Of a DNA stretch of 64,000 nucleotides, positions 16,888 through 29,861 are shown piece after piece. This stretch comes from Orobanche coerulescens (taxonomy: Eukaryota; Streptophyta; Magnoliopsida; Lamiales; Orobanchaceae): the NCBI GenBank assembly GCA_033398695.1, contig CM065801.1, positions 5,642,001 through 5,706,000 of the forward strand. The letters run 5' to 3'. The position numbers and the translations under genes are program-made. The notes beneath the pieces are model-generated. The model saw only the letters and a list, made by a program, of their open reading frames with translations, was not told where the DNA came from and did no database searches. Each line of letters starts with the position of its first letter. Position 1 is the stretch's first letter.

Positions 16888-19800
16888 TGTAATATCCGCG
16901 ATTTTTGATTTTTGGTAATTTCTTTTTTTTTTTGCGGAAGTCCATCTTAGCGACTCTGTTATGACCACGTCATTTCTAGAATGATTAATTCTGCACTTTT
17001 TGTCATCCGAGTTTGTTTTGGTATCGTTTTGTTGAGTTACGTGTTCTTAAATGGCTTTTCCGCACTTGAGTTCGATTCTTGCGAATCTCGTTCGAAACTG
17101 TTGTTTCGAGTTTCTCGTAAGTTCATTTAATGTTATTATTCATGTTGCGAGCTTTGGCTTGGTGTTTCGATCGTGTATCGTGTATTTCGGACGTTTTGGG
17201 CCGTTTTCGTAAATTCCCAAAGTTTGGGGTAATTACTTTCCGTTGTTGAATTTCGAGCCTTCAGGTGGTCGGAATCGTGTGTTCTCTTAGCGCTTGGATT
17301 CATATTTGCGAGTACTTCGTAACCGTATCTTCGATTCATATTTAGGTTCGGGTTTCGGGGTCGTTCGGACCGTCGGAGTTGGCCACGGCCGAGTCATGGC
17401 CGCACGTGTTGGGGCATTGGCACACCTGGCCGGTTACGACCGCAAGGGTCCGGCAGTTACGGCCATAAGTCCTGTTACATACGTAAGCCCTGGCCGGTCA
17501 CATACGTAACACTGCCGGCAGATTTGGGCGGTTGGGTTGGCATGGCCGGTTACGGTCGTAAGGCCATGGCCGGTTACGGTCGTAAGCGCCCAGTAGGGTC
17601 CAGCTATTTAAGGCCTGAGCACGGGTCACTCGGCCATTTCTCCCTTTTTCTTCATTTTTCACGATCCTTCGACAGAAATTGAGGGTTTTGATCGGAAGCA
17701 TCTTAGAACAACATCTTTTGGAAGGCTTATGTTGATTATAACAAAATCTAATCCTTGTTCTTCGTCGGATGGAGGTAATTTCTTGAAATCTCCTAGAATT
17801 GACTTTTGAGATTTCCTTCTTGATTTTCATTGATCGTCTGATTTTCATGAATCGGTTGGTGTTATTGAACATTATTAATCGTGTTTTATGAATTGTATAT
17901 CCATATTTCGAGTTTGTTCAACTCGATTGGTGATTCGAGTGTTCTTGGGAGTTATCGAGCGTTAAGTGTTTGATTAAATATCCCAATGAGTTTCCCTTCG
18001 ATAGATTGGTGGGATTTCAGTTGTTTTTTTACCTTGATTCCCATTGTAATCATATCTTCGTTGTTTTTATTGTTCCTTCCGGGGGATTATAGGTGCTCGA
18101 GGATTCCGTGTTGAATCCCGTTTGGTGATTGATAATTCGTATGGAGTTATTCTCGTAGTACTCGTGGTGCTATCGCATGCTTGATAGTGTTCGGGGGTTC
18201 GGGGCTGTTCGATCGTATCCCATCCGTCGTCTCGTTGTGATTGTGGTTTTGAGGCAAGTACCTTGTCCATACATCTCTCGTTTTGTGGATATAATGATCG
18301 GTGATTGTCTTGCTATGTTTGTTTGATTGTTTGAGATAAATTTTCAAAAGATTCGGTTTAGCCTCATCAAAGGCTCACTTTCAAAACTTGTGTGTTTTGC
18401 GAATGTCGTGTCTCGTGAATGGTTAAGTGAACCCTATGAATACGCTAGGTATTGTTGTTTTGCTTTGATAATATATATACATATATTATCTCATTTCGGC
18501 ACGTTGTGATTTGACCATTGTGTCGTGGTTTGTGTTTGTTGCCTTTGGGTGAATTGCTTGAATATCCTTGGTGTATATAATTGTGTGAACGCATTTGCTC
18601 ACCTCGGGAGGGTCCGACGGGGCCATGGAAGGAATCCAATGGTATAGACCTGGATTCACGAGTTGGTGTGTATATGATTTGTGAACGCATTTGCTCACCT
18701 CGGGAGGGTCCGACGGGGCCACGGAGGGAATCCAATGGTATACCCCGGATTCACGAGTTGGTGTGTATATGATTTGTGAATGTATTTTACTCACCTCGGG
18801 AGGGTCCGACGGGGCCACGGAGAGAATCCAATGGTATAGCCCTGGATTCACGAGTTGGTGTGTATATGATTTGTGAATGTATTTTGCTCACCTCGGGAGG
18901 GTCCGATAGGGCCACTGAGGGAATCCAATGGTATAGCCCTGGATTCACGAGTTGGTGTGTATATGATTTGTGAATGTATTTTGCTCACCTCGGGAGGGTC
19001 CGACGGGGCCACGGAAGGAATCCAATGGTATAGCCCTGGATTCACGAGTTGGTGTGTATATGATTTGTGAATGTATTTTGCACACCTCGGGAGGGTCCGA
19101 CGGGGCCACGGAGGGAATCCAATGGTATAGCCCTGGATTCACGAGTTGGTGTTGTATTTGTGTGAACAAGATTTGCGTATCTTGGGTGATTATGTTGTGT
19201 TGATTTTATGCCCGTCGAGGACACGTGACGTGGATTTTAACCCCGTGAATTGTTGGTTTTATTTGTGAAAACAAAAACCTTTGGGCTGTGACCCCTGTTG
19301 ATTTTTGGAAAGAGAAGGATTCGATAATCCCAAATTGTTTTCTATTAAAACTCCTGATGGCTTATTAAACCATTTTATAAATTGTTTCTCTCGAATTGTG
19401 ATCTTTCGATTTTGGAATGTTTTACCCAAACTCTTACCTCGGGAAGTACTTGTTGTTGCGTTTGAATCTTGGAGGATTTCCTGGTTATTATTATTCTTGG
19501 AACTTGAATCGTATGGCTCGTATTTGCACTTTGTACTTGCACTAGCAAAATAGTGGAATTTTGCTAACCCCCGAGTAATCGGGGGGTGGATGTCTGTATT
19601 GCATTCAGGTTTTGGGGGGCATAGCACAGGGTCGGCATGAAGGATGATGAAAGATGATCGATACGAATCACATGAGGACCCGTTTATTGTTGTATTGGTT
19701 TAGTTGTATTTTATTTCCGCTGCAGTATTCTTTCCCCGTTGTATGGGAGTGTGTTGTATTCGACCCCTGCATGGGCATGTATTGTGATTGAGTTGTATGC

Positions 19801-19945
19801 ACCTATTGAAAGACCAAATCGGTCTACTGAGTCATTTTAGCCTTAAAGGCATTGTTGAGTTGTTCGATTTTGTTACCAGCCTGGTAGAACCTTGAGGAAA
19901 GGTTCTACGGCGTGTAATATCCCTGAGCGGATTGGGGGTGTTACA
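16888..19945 (+). repeat. Array A full LTR 2 (3058 bp)
   Basis: Near-identical to LTR 1. Palindromes before the TATA box at 17604, six 97-bp units (18578-19154), stem-loop pair at 19543-19586 (one extra G in the second hairpin) and terminal stem-loop near 19885-19909. Confidence 0.9.
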
Positions 19946-22501
19946 TAAATGGTATCGGAACTTAGGTTGTGGAAACCTAGGCTGTCGGGTTTAGTAGTGT
20001 CTGTTGAGTTTTTGTCTTGTCGGATTTTGTCTGACTGAGTCGTGTCGCGACGTGTCGTCTAAGTTGGTTGGTCGTGATTAGTATCGTGGGGCGATCATCA
20101 TCTTCGTGCGACCTGTGGATGTAAGTCTCCCTTCTTTGTGATTGTGCCTTGTCTGATGCAAGCTACTGGTATGATTATCTATTAAGTGATGGAATCTTTA
20201 TGCAGATTCTCGGTTTCGTGATGCGTTTATGTGACTCTCATGTTTCGTTTATATGAGGAGTGTTGTCATTATTTATATCCTTTTTTACTATGATATTTGA
20301 CTGATTGTTTCCGGTAAAGGACATGTGTTGTCTTGATTTTGAACGAGTTGATGCGTGTATTGTGATGTATATAAGTGAATGATGTTACATGTGAGTATTT
20401 AGGCATTCTAGCCTAATAGATTTTCGAAAACCTTGAGTATCTTAGAAAATAAATTTCGAGACGTACTTTTAAAATGAATTTTTTTGTCGCAGTACTTTCA
20501 AGGTGCTTTCTAGTGCCGCAATATATTTCAAAATTATTCGAGTTGAGGACCAAAATATTTTGAGATATTTTCAATTATTTAGAAATGCTTTGCTTAGACC
20601 GGAGTGTCGAATATTTCTGAAAGTTTTTCACTAAAAGGAAAGTGTCCTCGTTTTATCAAACGCAAGATGGTTTTCAAAGTCTCGACAACGATGTTTGTAC
20701 AACTTTTTGAAAGGTGATACTCAAGATCAACTAGTGTTTCCAAAAACATTTTTTTTCAAAGGTGGTTTTCGTTTTTAAAACCTATCGTTCCTGTTTGCGG
20801 TCCGGGAATGTATGTTAATGTTTGCACTTTCGTTGGAGTGTTAACCCCCGAGTTGTGATTGAATTGGTGGTGTGAGCGCTGAGTCGCTCGCCACGCAATT
20901 GTTGTATTAGCCCTCGGTGATAGGTGTGATGTTGATCTTTAACGTTGTCATTCCGTGGTGATTTGCATGCTATCGCACCTGTGCGAGTTCTTAGAGCTTG
21001 GGTTTGTATGATTGTTTACATCTGTGATTGTTTCATGATGTTTTGTATTTGTGTGTTGGTTATCATTCGGGCCGTTGAAATCGCCGAGTGTATGCCGTCG
21101 TTGCTATGATTATGTGTATGTGGGCTACCTTACGTTGATATTTTGTGTGGAATTGGCATATCTGGTATGTAATTTTGCGATGTTATATTCCATTGTACCT
21201 AGCAGTTGTATTTTCGGTATGCCGAGGCGCTTCGACTGTATTGTGCCGGGGGCATGTACGTACAAATTGTCCTTGTCGTCAGTAACGCTTTTCAAGTGTG
21301 GACTCGAGGGACACAGAATTCAGTTTTGTGAATTGGTTACCGAGACTTCTGGAGTTCGCGCCTTAGCACAGATATCAGGATCGGCTCTGAGAGGCCCATG
21401 GGAGATGTTTATGTCAGTTTCTTTTTGTGTTGTTACCTTGCTTTCGTTGTTGTGAGTTGCGGGGACGATATTTCTTTTATAAGAGGCCGAATGTAATACC
21501 CGCATTATTTCTGACTTCTGCATTTTCTCCTTTTAAATTCTATCGACTTGCTCGTGTTCGTTTATACTTTTTGAACTTGTTTGGTATCTCGGTTGTCAGC
21601 GATCGAATGGGTTGTGACCTTGTTTCAGATCGATCTGTTTATCGTTGTGACTTTTCCGAGTTCGGTTCGATTCTTGTGATCCTTGTTCGAAAGTAACAGC
21701 TTTTAATTTCTACCAGCTCTTTTAATGTCTTGAGTTGAAGTGTGAACTTCGAAGTCATTGTTCGACCGTTGTCATTAGATCATTGTTGTTGGATCGTTGT
21801 TACTCGATCATTGATTTTCGATCGTTGTTGTTCGATCATTATTATTGATCCTTGTTGTTCGATCATTGCTGTTCGATCGTTGTTGTTCGATCGTTGTTGT
21901 TCGGTCATTGTTGTTCGATCATTGTTGTTCGATCGAGGTTGTCTGACTGTTGTTGTCTGATCTCGTACCGCGAAGAATTGTCGTTCACCGTTAGTCTGTT
22001 GTTTCGAGTGTGGCCAGGTGGGCCACCGAGCCGTGCGTCGCGAGACAGTAGCTGAGAGATTTGGGGGATCGAGGTTGCGTCTCTGCTCCGAAAGGGCACG
22101 GAGATGCCTAGTATGCTTTTTGAGGATTTCTGCGTAGTCCGAATTGTTTGTAATTGTCCTTGTGGATTGTTTGTGTTTATTTTCTATTTTCTCGACTGTG
22201 CGTGTTTCCTTGTAACAGGTGCTTTGTCTTTTGTGATAGTTCGGATAATCGACTTGATTGTATTATCTGTTTGATGACGCTCGTCACTTGTTGGTTTTAT
22301 TATGTCTCTACCGGTGGCGTTGTGTTGGTCGTCGTGGAGCGTGTTTTCACGCCGTATATTCCTTTGCGTTGCTTGTAACGTTTCGCCGTTGGGCGTAAGT
22401 TACGCGTTTCTTGTGTATCTCGTTGAGTTTTCCTGGCGGGATATTGCTTCTCCCTACTTGTTTTAAGTTTCGGGACGAAACTTCTTTTAAGGAGGGTAGT
22501 A
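19946..22501 (+). other. Array A internal region 2 (2556 bp)
   Basis: Same layout as internal 1. Primer site at 19950 (TGGTATCGGAACTTAGG), degraded gag tail, inner LTR-start-like TGTAATACCCG at 21492, 14-bp repeats 21785-21945, knuckle 22000-22041, hairpin and polypurine tract before 22502. Confidence 0.8.
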
Positions 22502-25500
22502 TGTAATATCCGCGATTTTTGATTTTCGGTAATTTTTTTTTTGGTGGAAGTCCATCTTAGCGACTCTATTATGACCATTCCGTCATTCCTAGAATGATTA
22601 ATTCTGCACTTTTTGTCATCCGAGTTCGTTTCGGTATCGTTTTGTTGAATTCCGTGTTCTCAAACGGCTTTTCCGCACTTGAGTTCGATTCTTGCGAATC
22701 TCGTCCGAAACTGTTGTTTCGAGTTTCTCGTAAGTTCATTTAATTCATGTTGCGATCCTTGGCTTGGTGTTTCGATCGTGTATCGTGTATTTCGGACGTT
22801 TTGGGCCGTTTTCGTAATTTCCCAATGTTTGGGGTAATTACTTTCCGTTGTCGAATTTCGAGCCTTCGGGTGGTCGGAATCGTGTGTTCTCTTAGCGCTT
22901 GGATTCGTCTTTGCGTGTACTTCGTAACCGTATATTCGATTCATATTCAGATTCGGGTTTCGGGGTCGTCCGGACTGTCGGAGTTGGCCACGGCCGAGTC
23001 ATGGCCGCACGTGCTGGGGCATTGGCACACCTGGCCGGTTATGGCCGCAAGGGTCCGGCAGTTACGGCCGTAAGGCCTGTTACGTACGTAAGCCCTGGCC
23101 GGTTACGTAACACTGTCGGCAGATTTGGGCAGTTGGGTCGGCATGGCCGGTTACGGCCGTAAGGCCATGGCCGGTTACGGCCGTAAGCGCCCGGCAGGGT
23201 CCGACTATTTAAGGCCTGGGCACGGGTGCCATTTCTCCATTTTTCTTCATTTTTCGCGATCCTTCGACAGAAATTGAGGGTTTTGATCGGGAGCATCTTA
23301 GAACAACATAATTTGGAAGGCTTATGTTGATTATAACAACATCTAATCCTTGTTCTTCGTCGGATCGAGGTAACTTCTTGAAATCTCCTAGAATTGACTT
23401 TTGAGATTTCCTTTTTAATTTTCATTGTTCGTCCGATTTTCATGAATCGGTTGGTGTTATTGAACATTATTAATCGTGTTCTATGGATTGTATATCTGTA
23501 TTTCGAGTTAGTTCAACTCGATTGGTGATTCGAGTGTTCTTGGGAGTTATCGAGCGTTAAGTGTTCGATTAAATATCCCAATGAGTTTCCCTTCGATAGT
23601 TTGGTGGGATTTCCGTTGTTTTTTACCTTTATTCCATTTGTAATCGTATCTTCGTTGTTTTTATTGTTCCTTCCGGAGGATTATAGGTGCTCGAGGATTC
23701 CGAATTGAATCCCGTTTGGTGATTGATAATTCGTGTGGAGTTATTCTCGTAATACTCGTGTTTGATAGTGTTCGGGGGTTCGGGGCTATTCGACCGCATC
23801 CCATCCGTCGTCTCGTTGTGATCGTGGTTTTGAGGCAAGTACCTTATCCATACATCTCTCGTTTTGTGAATATAATGATCGGTGATTGTCTTGCTATGTT
23901 TGTTTGATTGTTTGAGATAAATTTTCAAAAGATTCGGTTTAGCCTCGTCAAAGGCTCACTTTCAAAACGCGTGTGTTTTGCGAATGTCGTGTCTCGTGAA
24001 TGGTTAAGTGAACCCTATGAATACGCTTGGTATTGTTGTTTTGCTTTGATAATATATATACATATATTATCTCATTTCGGTACGTTATGATTTGACCATT
24101 TTGTCGTGGTTTGTGTTTGTTGCCTTTGGGTGAATTGCTTAAATATCCTTGGTGTATATAATTGTGTGAACGCATTTGCTCACCTCGGGAGGGTCCGACG
24201 GGGCCACGGAGGGAATCCAATGGTATAGCCCTGGATTCACGAGTTGGTGTGTATATGATTTGTGAACGCATTTGCTCACCTCGAGAGGGTCCGACGGGGC
24301 CACTGAGGGAATCCAATGGTATAGCCCTGGATTCACGAGTTGGTGTGTATATGATTTGTGAATGTATTTTGCTCACATCGGGAGGGTCCGACGGGGCCAC
24401 GTAGAGAATCCAATGGTATAGCCCTGGATTCACGAGTTGGTGTGTATATGATTTGTGAATGTATTTTGCTCACCTCAGGAGGGTCCGACGGGGAGGCCAC
24501 GGAGGGAATCCAATGGTATAGCCCTGGATTCACGAGTTGGTGTGTATATGATTTGTGAATGTATTTTGCTCACCTCGGGAGGGTCTGACTGGGCCACGGA
24601 GGGAATCCAATGGTATAGCCCTGGATTCACGAGTTGGTGTGTATGTGATTTGTGAATGTATTTTGCTCACCTCGGGAGGGTCCGACGGGGCCACGGAGGG
24701 AATCCAATGGTATAGCCCTGGATTCACGAGTTGGTGTGTATATGATTTGTGAATGTATTTTGCACACCTCGGGAGGGTCCGACGGGGTCACGGAGGGAAT
24801 CCAATGGTATAGCCCTAGATTCACGAGTTGGTGTTGTATTTGTGTGAACAAGATTTGCGTATCTTGGGTGATTATGTTGTGTTGATTTTATGCCCGTCGA
24901 GGACACGTGACGTGGATTTTAACCCCGTGAATTGTTGGTTTTATTTGTGAAAACAAAAACCTTTGGGCTGTGACCCCTGTTGATTTTTGGAAAGAGAAGG
25001 ATTCGATAATCCCAAATTGTTTTCTATTAAAACTCCTGATGGCTTATTAAACCATTTTATAAATTGTTTCTCTCGAATTGTGATCTTTCGATTTTGGAAT
25101 GTTTTACCCAAACTCTTATCTCGGGAAGTACTTGTTGTTACGTTTGAATCTTGGAGGATTTCCTAGTTATTATTATTCTTGGAACTTGAATCATATGGCT
25201 CGTATTTGCACTTTGTACTTGCACTAGCAAAATAGTGGAATTTTGCTAACCCCCGAGTAATCGAGGGGTGGATGTCTGTATTGCATTCAGGTTTTGGGGG
25301 GCATAGCACATGGTCGGCATGAAGGATGATGAAAGATGATCGATACTAATCACATGAGGACCCGTTTATTGTTGTATTGGTTTAGTTGTATTTTATTTCC
25401 GCTGCAGTATTCTTTCCCCATTGTACGGGAGTGTGTTGTATTCGACCCCTGCGTGGGCATGTATTGTGATTGAGTTGTATGCATTTATTGAAAGACCAAA

Positions 25501-25626
25501 TTGGTCTACTGAGTCATTTTAGCCTTAAAGGCATTGTTGAGTTGTTCGATTTTGTTACCAGCCTAGTAGAACCTTGAGGAAAAGTTCTACGCGTGTAATA
25601 TCCCTGAACGGATTGGGGGTGTTACA
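22502..25626 (+). repeat. Array A full LTR 3 (3125 bp)
   Basis: Longer than LTR 1 and 2 mainly because it has seven 97-bp units (24159-24837). TATA box at 23215. The stem-loop pair (25225-25268) carries one mismatch in its second stem (TCGAGGGGT). Confidence 0.9.
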
Positions 25627-28248
25627 TAAATGGTATCGGAGCTTAGGTTGTGGAAACCTAGGCTGTCGGGTTTAGTAGTGTCTGTTGAGTTTTTGTCTTG
25701 TCGGATTTTGTCTGACTGAGTCGTGTCGCGACGCGTCGTCTGAGTTGGTTGGTCGTGATTAGTATCGTGGGGCGATCATCATCTTCGTGTGACCTGTGGA
25801 TGTAAGTCTCCCTTCTTTGTGATTGTGCCTCGTCTGATGCGAGCTACTGGTATGATTATCTATTAAGTGATGGAATCTTTATGCAGATTCTCGGTTTCGT
25901 GATGCGTTTATGTGACTCTCATGTTTCGTTTATATGAGGAGTGTTGTCATTATTTATGTCCTTTTTTACTATGATATTTGACTGATTGTTTCCGGTAAAG
26001 GACAGGTGTTGTCTTGGTTTTGAACGAGTTGATGCATGTATTGTGATGTATATAAGTGAATGATGTTACATGTGAGTTTTTAGGCATTCTAGCCTAATAG
26101 ATTTTCGAAAACCTTGAGTAACTTAGAAAATAAATTTCGAGACGTACTTTTAAAATGAATTATTTTCTCGCGGTACTTTCAAGGTGCTTTCTAGTTCCGC
26201 AATATATTTCAAAATTATTCGAGTTGAGGATCAAAATATTTTGAGATATTTTCAATTATTTAGAAATGCTTTGCTTAGACCCGAGGGTTGAATATTTCTG
26301 AAAGTTTTTCACTAAAAGGAAAGTGTCCTCGTTTTATCAAACGCAAGATGGTTTTCAAAGTCTCGACAACGATGTTTGTACAACTTTATGAAAGGTGATA
26401 CTCAAGATCAACTAGTGTTTCCAAAATCATTTTTTTTCAAAGGTGGTTTTCATTTTTAAAAGCTATCGTTCCTGTTTGCGGTCCGGAAATGTATGTATAA
26501 TGTTCGCACTTTCGTTAGAGTGTTAACCCCCGAGTTGTGAGTGAATTGGTGGTGTGAGCGCTGAGTCGTTCGCCACGCAATTGTTGTATTAGCCCTCGGT
26601 GATAGGTGTGATGTTGATCTTTAACGTTGTCATTTCGTGGTGATTTGCGTGCTATCGCACCTGTGCGAGTTGTTAGAGCTTGGGTTTGTATGATTGTGTA
26701 CATCTGTGATTGTTTCATGATGTTTTGTATTTGTGTGCTGGTTATCATTCTGGCCATTGAAATCGCCTAGTGTACGCCGTCGTTGCTATGATTCTGTGTA
26801 TGTGGGCTACCTTACGTTGATATGTTATGTGGAATTGGCATCTCTGGTATGTTGTTTTGTGATGTTATATTCCATTGTACCTAGCAGTTGTATTTTCGAT
26901 ATGCCGAGGCGCTTCGACTGTATTGTGCCGGGGGCATGTACGTACAAATTCTCCTTCTCGTCAGTAACGCTTTTCAAGTGTGGACTCGAGGGATACAAAA
27001 TTCAGTTTTGCAAATTGGTTACCGAGACTTCCGGAGTTCACACCTTAGCATAGATATCAGGATCGGCTCTGAGAGGCCCATGGGAGATGTTTCTGTCGGT
27101 TGCTTTTTGTGTTGTTACCTTGCTTCCGTTGTTGTGAGTTGTGGGGACGATATTTCTTTTATAAGAGGCCGAATGTAATACCCGTATTATTTCTGACTTC
27201 TGCATTTTCTCCTTCTAAATTCTATCGACTTGCTCGTGTTCGTTGATACTTTTTGAACTTGTTTGGTATCTCGATTGTCATCGTTCGAATGGGTTGTGAC
27301 CTTGTTTCAGATCGATCTGTTTATCATTGTGACTTTTTCGAGTTCGGTTCGATTCTTGTGAACCTTGTTCGAAAGTAACATCTTTTAGTTTCTACCAGCT
27401 CTTTTAATGTCTTGAGTTGAAGTGTGAACTTCGAAGTCATTGTTCGACCGTTGTCATTAGATCATTGTTGTTGGATCGTTGTTACTAGGTCATTGATTTT
27501 CGATCGTTGTTGTTCGATCATTATTATTGATCCTTGTTGTTCGATCATTGTTGTTCGATCGTTGTTGTTCGATCGTTGTTGTTCGATCGTTGTTGTTCGG
27601 TCGTTGTTGTTCGATCGGGGTTGTTTGACTGTTGTTGCCTGATCTCGTACCGCGAAGAATTGTCGTTCACCGTTAGTCTGTTGTTGCGAGTGTGTCCAGG
27701 TGGGTCACCGAGTCGTGCGTTGCGAGACAGTAGCTGAGAGATTTGGGGGATCGAGGTTGCGTCTCTGCTCCGAAAGGGCACGGAGATGTCTAGTATGCTT
27801 TTTGAGAATTTCGGCGTAGTCCGAATTATTTGTGATTGTCCTTGTGGATCGTTTGTGTTTATTTTCTATTTTCTCGACTGTGCATGTTTCCTTGTAACAG
27901 GTGCTTTGTATTTTGTGATAGTTCGGATAATGGACTTGATTGTATTATCTATTTGATGACGCTTGTCACTTGTTGGTTTTATTATGTCTCTACCGGTGGC
28001 GTTGTGTTGGTCGTCGTGGAGCGTGTGTGGATCGTTTGTGTTTATTTTCTATTTTCTCGACTGTGCATGTTTCCTTGTAACAGGTGCTTTGTATTTTGTG
28101 ATAGTTCGGATAATGGACTTGATTGTATTATCTATTTGATGACGCTCGTCACTTGTTGGTTTTATTATGTCTCTACCGGTGGCGTTGTGTTGGTCGTCGT
28201 GGAGCGTGTTTTCACGCTGTATATTCATTGGCGTTGTGTTGGTCGTCG
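25627..28248 (+). other. Array A internal region 3, rearranged 3' end
   Basis: Primer site near 25631, degraded gag tail, LTR-start-like TGT at 27174, 14-bp repeats 27467-27625, and knuckle 27682-27723 where Phe is replaced by Cys. The 3' end is rearranged: a 183-bp tandem duplication (27843-28208) and then a jump straight into the last 60 bases of an LTR, losing the polypurine tract. Confidence 0.8.
27843..28208 (+). repeat. 183-bp direct tandem duplication
   Basis: 27843-28025 and 28026-28208 are near-identical (GTGGATCGTTTGTGTTT ... GTCGTGGAGCGTG), with one or two differences. A third short piece, GGCGTTGTGTTGGTCGTCGT, recurs at about 28230-28249 at the junction with the LTR fragment. Confidence 0.85.
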
Positions 28249-28309
28249 TAGAACCTTGAGGAAAGGTTCTACGGCGTGTAATATCCCTGAGTGGATTGGG
28301 GGTGTTACA
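28249..28309 (+). repeat. Array A outer 3' LTR fragment
   Basis: The last 61 bases of the A LTR, including the complete terminal stem-loop (GTAGAACCTT-GAGGA-AAGGTTCTAC) and GGGGTGTTACA. Followed by the target duplication AATCA. Confidence 0.85.
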
Positions 28310-29486
28310 AATCATCACCTTATCCTCTCCAACACATTAAATCAAGTTAATCATTTCTTGAATCTAGAATGTCGGAGTTCGAGTGTTTTTCTTCCGATCT
28401 CTTCGTGTGAGCTTGCTATGATGTTGTAATATGTTAGATATGGATTATCTTCCTTGGATCATGTATTCCTACGGATTTATTGGTGTATATTTCGGATTTG
28501 ATGAATATTGGGGGATTTATTCAAGAACCATTGGTGGTTGAGTTTGGTTATATGGGGGTTTCCGTTTGATGTTATCGTAAGCTCGATTTGAGTATTCTTA
28601 TTGGATTATCGATTGTGTCGATAGTGTTTTGTTGGATTGAATCATTCTTTAGAGGTTGGTGTTCGATACAATTGGGATTAGTTGTAAATAATGGGAGATT
28701 GGTTACAAAGTGTTTGTCGAAATGCCCCAATGAGTTTGGATTTGTGGTATCGACCTCTTGTAGTGGTTATTATCATAATTGATACGTATATTAAGCTACT
28801 TGTTGGTAATTGTGTTATTCAAGCTTGTTCGAGCGACCGATATCTCCATTAGAGACGTTTGTTCGAGAGAAGACATTTCATCACCGGTGTTGAGTACGTT
28901 AATTCTTACTCGGTTAAAGAGATATTCATTCCTTACGTTGTTGTTCATTCATACATGTAATTCACTCATAATATATCATTCATGTCTAGACTTGTAATTA
29001 TCAACTAATCATGTAACTCACGAGGAACGACGGTTCTAAATCATTTCATTGAAGCTATCACTCGTTGTATCATTATTTCATCTCGGTGAGTCGTTCTTGA
29101 TCCTTGTCGGATTTTATTCAATATCTCTCATCTTGGTCGCTTTTGTTCTTGTGACTTTCCGGGATTGTATTGCGTGACCGGGTGGCGGATGTGTGGAATT
29201 TTTAGTCGGACACACTATGGTGATATGTATATGCGGGACTCCGGGCACATTGGACTGTGCACACGGTAAAGTACCTCCGTGAGACTAATTAGGCCTAGTT
29301 ACGGGTGTATATGCGGGACTCCAGACACTCGGCTACTTGTAACTCGTACATTCCATTCGGGCGTACCATGATGCCCATCAATGAACTCTGTTTATTAATT
29401 CATTCATGTGATTGTTGTATATTGTTAAACTCTTGAGGATTGTTGTTCTGTGTAACTGACCCCGTTTGGGATATTGTTTTTAGGTC

Positions 29487-29594
29487 ATGGCAAGGCAAAA
29501 ACACGGGAAGAGAACGTTGACGGCGAGGAGTCCCAGTGATACTAGTAGGGGGGCCCAGTCTCTTCATTTCATTCATGTTTCTTGTTATGTTTTT
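29487..29594 (+). other. Short reading frame inside C LTR, function unknown
   Basis: ATG after an acceptor-like TTGTTTTTAG. The start reads MARQKHGKRTLTARSPSD and the 3' LTR copy at 55286 MARQKNGKSRLTVRSSSD. Basic N-terminus, no known domain. Both copies keep the ATG but differ at several residues. It may only be part of the leader, and the end coordinate is arbitrary. Confidence 0.2.
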
Positions 29595-29783
29595 TTTTTC
29601 GCTGCACTTACTTTTGGATTGTCATTCGTTCAGTGTTGTATATTTTATCTTCATATAAAATATACATGTATTCAGTGTTCTTTGGGTGTGTGGTATTTGA
29701 AACTCCTCATCAGAGTAATTGATGATGTAATGTGGTTCGGTACTACATTTGTATTGTGTAATTCATTAATTTTCATTCGTCTG

Positions 29784-29806
29784 GTGGGTCCCAGTCGGGG
29801 GTCCAT
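29784..29806 (+). other. Terminal stem-loop, C 5' LTR
   Basis: GTGGGTCCC-AGTCG-GGGGTCCAT (CAC in the 3' LTR copy at 63766-63788). Nine pairs including two G.U wobbles, five-base loop, followed by GGCACTGTAATA. Same position and loop length as the A, B and F stem-loops with a different stem sequence. Confidence 0.6.
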
Positions 29807-29845
29807 GGCACTGTAATACCCACCTAGTTTGGGGTGTTACAGAGT

Positions 29846-29861
29846 TGGTATCGGAGCGTGG
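29846..29861 (+). other. Primer-binding site of element C
   Basis: TGGTATCGGAGCGTGG, four bases after the LTR end at 29841. Matches initiator tRNA-Met with one difference. Confidence 0.85.

Larger units (their letters stand above)
10165..28309 (+). mobile_element. Array A: tandem non-autonomous LTR element (5 LTRs, 4 internal regions)
   Basis: It begins TGTAATATCC, ends GGGGTGTTACA and is flanked by the 5-bp duplication AATCA (10160-10164 and 28310-28314). The order is LTR fragment, internal, LTR, internal, LTR, internal, LTR, internal, LTR fragment. The three full LTRs are 11308-14361, 16888-19945 and 22502-25626. Both outer LTRs keep only their outer ends (about 160 and 60 bp). There is no protease, reverse transcriptase or integrase; only zinc-knuckle relics of gag survive. 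This fits a large non-autonomous element (LARD or TR-GAG type) multiplied by unequal recombination between LTRs. Confidence 0.9.
9197..29841 (+). repeat. Element C 5' LTR, split by array A
   Basis: Two parts, 9197-10164 and 28310-29841, together about 2.5 kb. It starts TGTAATACCC and ends GGGGTGTTACA just before the primer site. The first 240 bases differ from the 3' LTR at roughly ten positions by eye. The left part holds the palindrome cluster and TATA box. The right part holds a two-copy repeat with TATATGCGGGACTCC (near 29228 and 29308), a short reading frame (29487) and the terminal stem-loop. Confidence 0.85.

Noticed and set aside
27836..28429. 197-codon plus-strand frame
   Set aside because: It is long only because the 183-bp duplication is a multiple of three. 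It runs from internal region through the LTR end into C's LTR, so it is not a gene.
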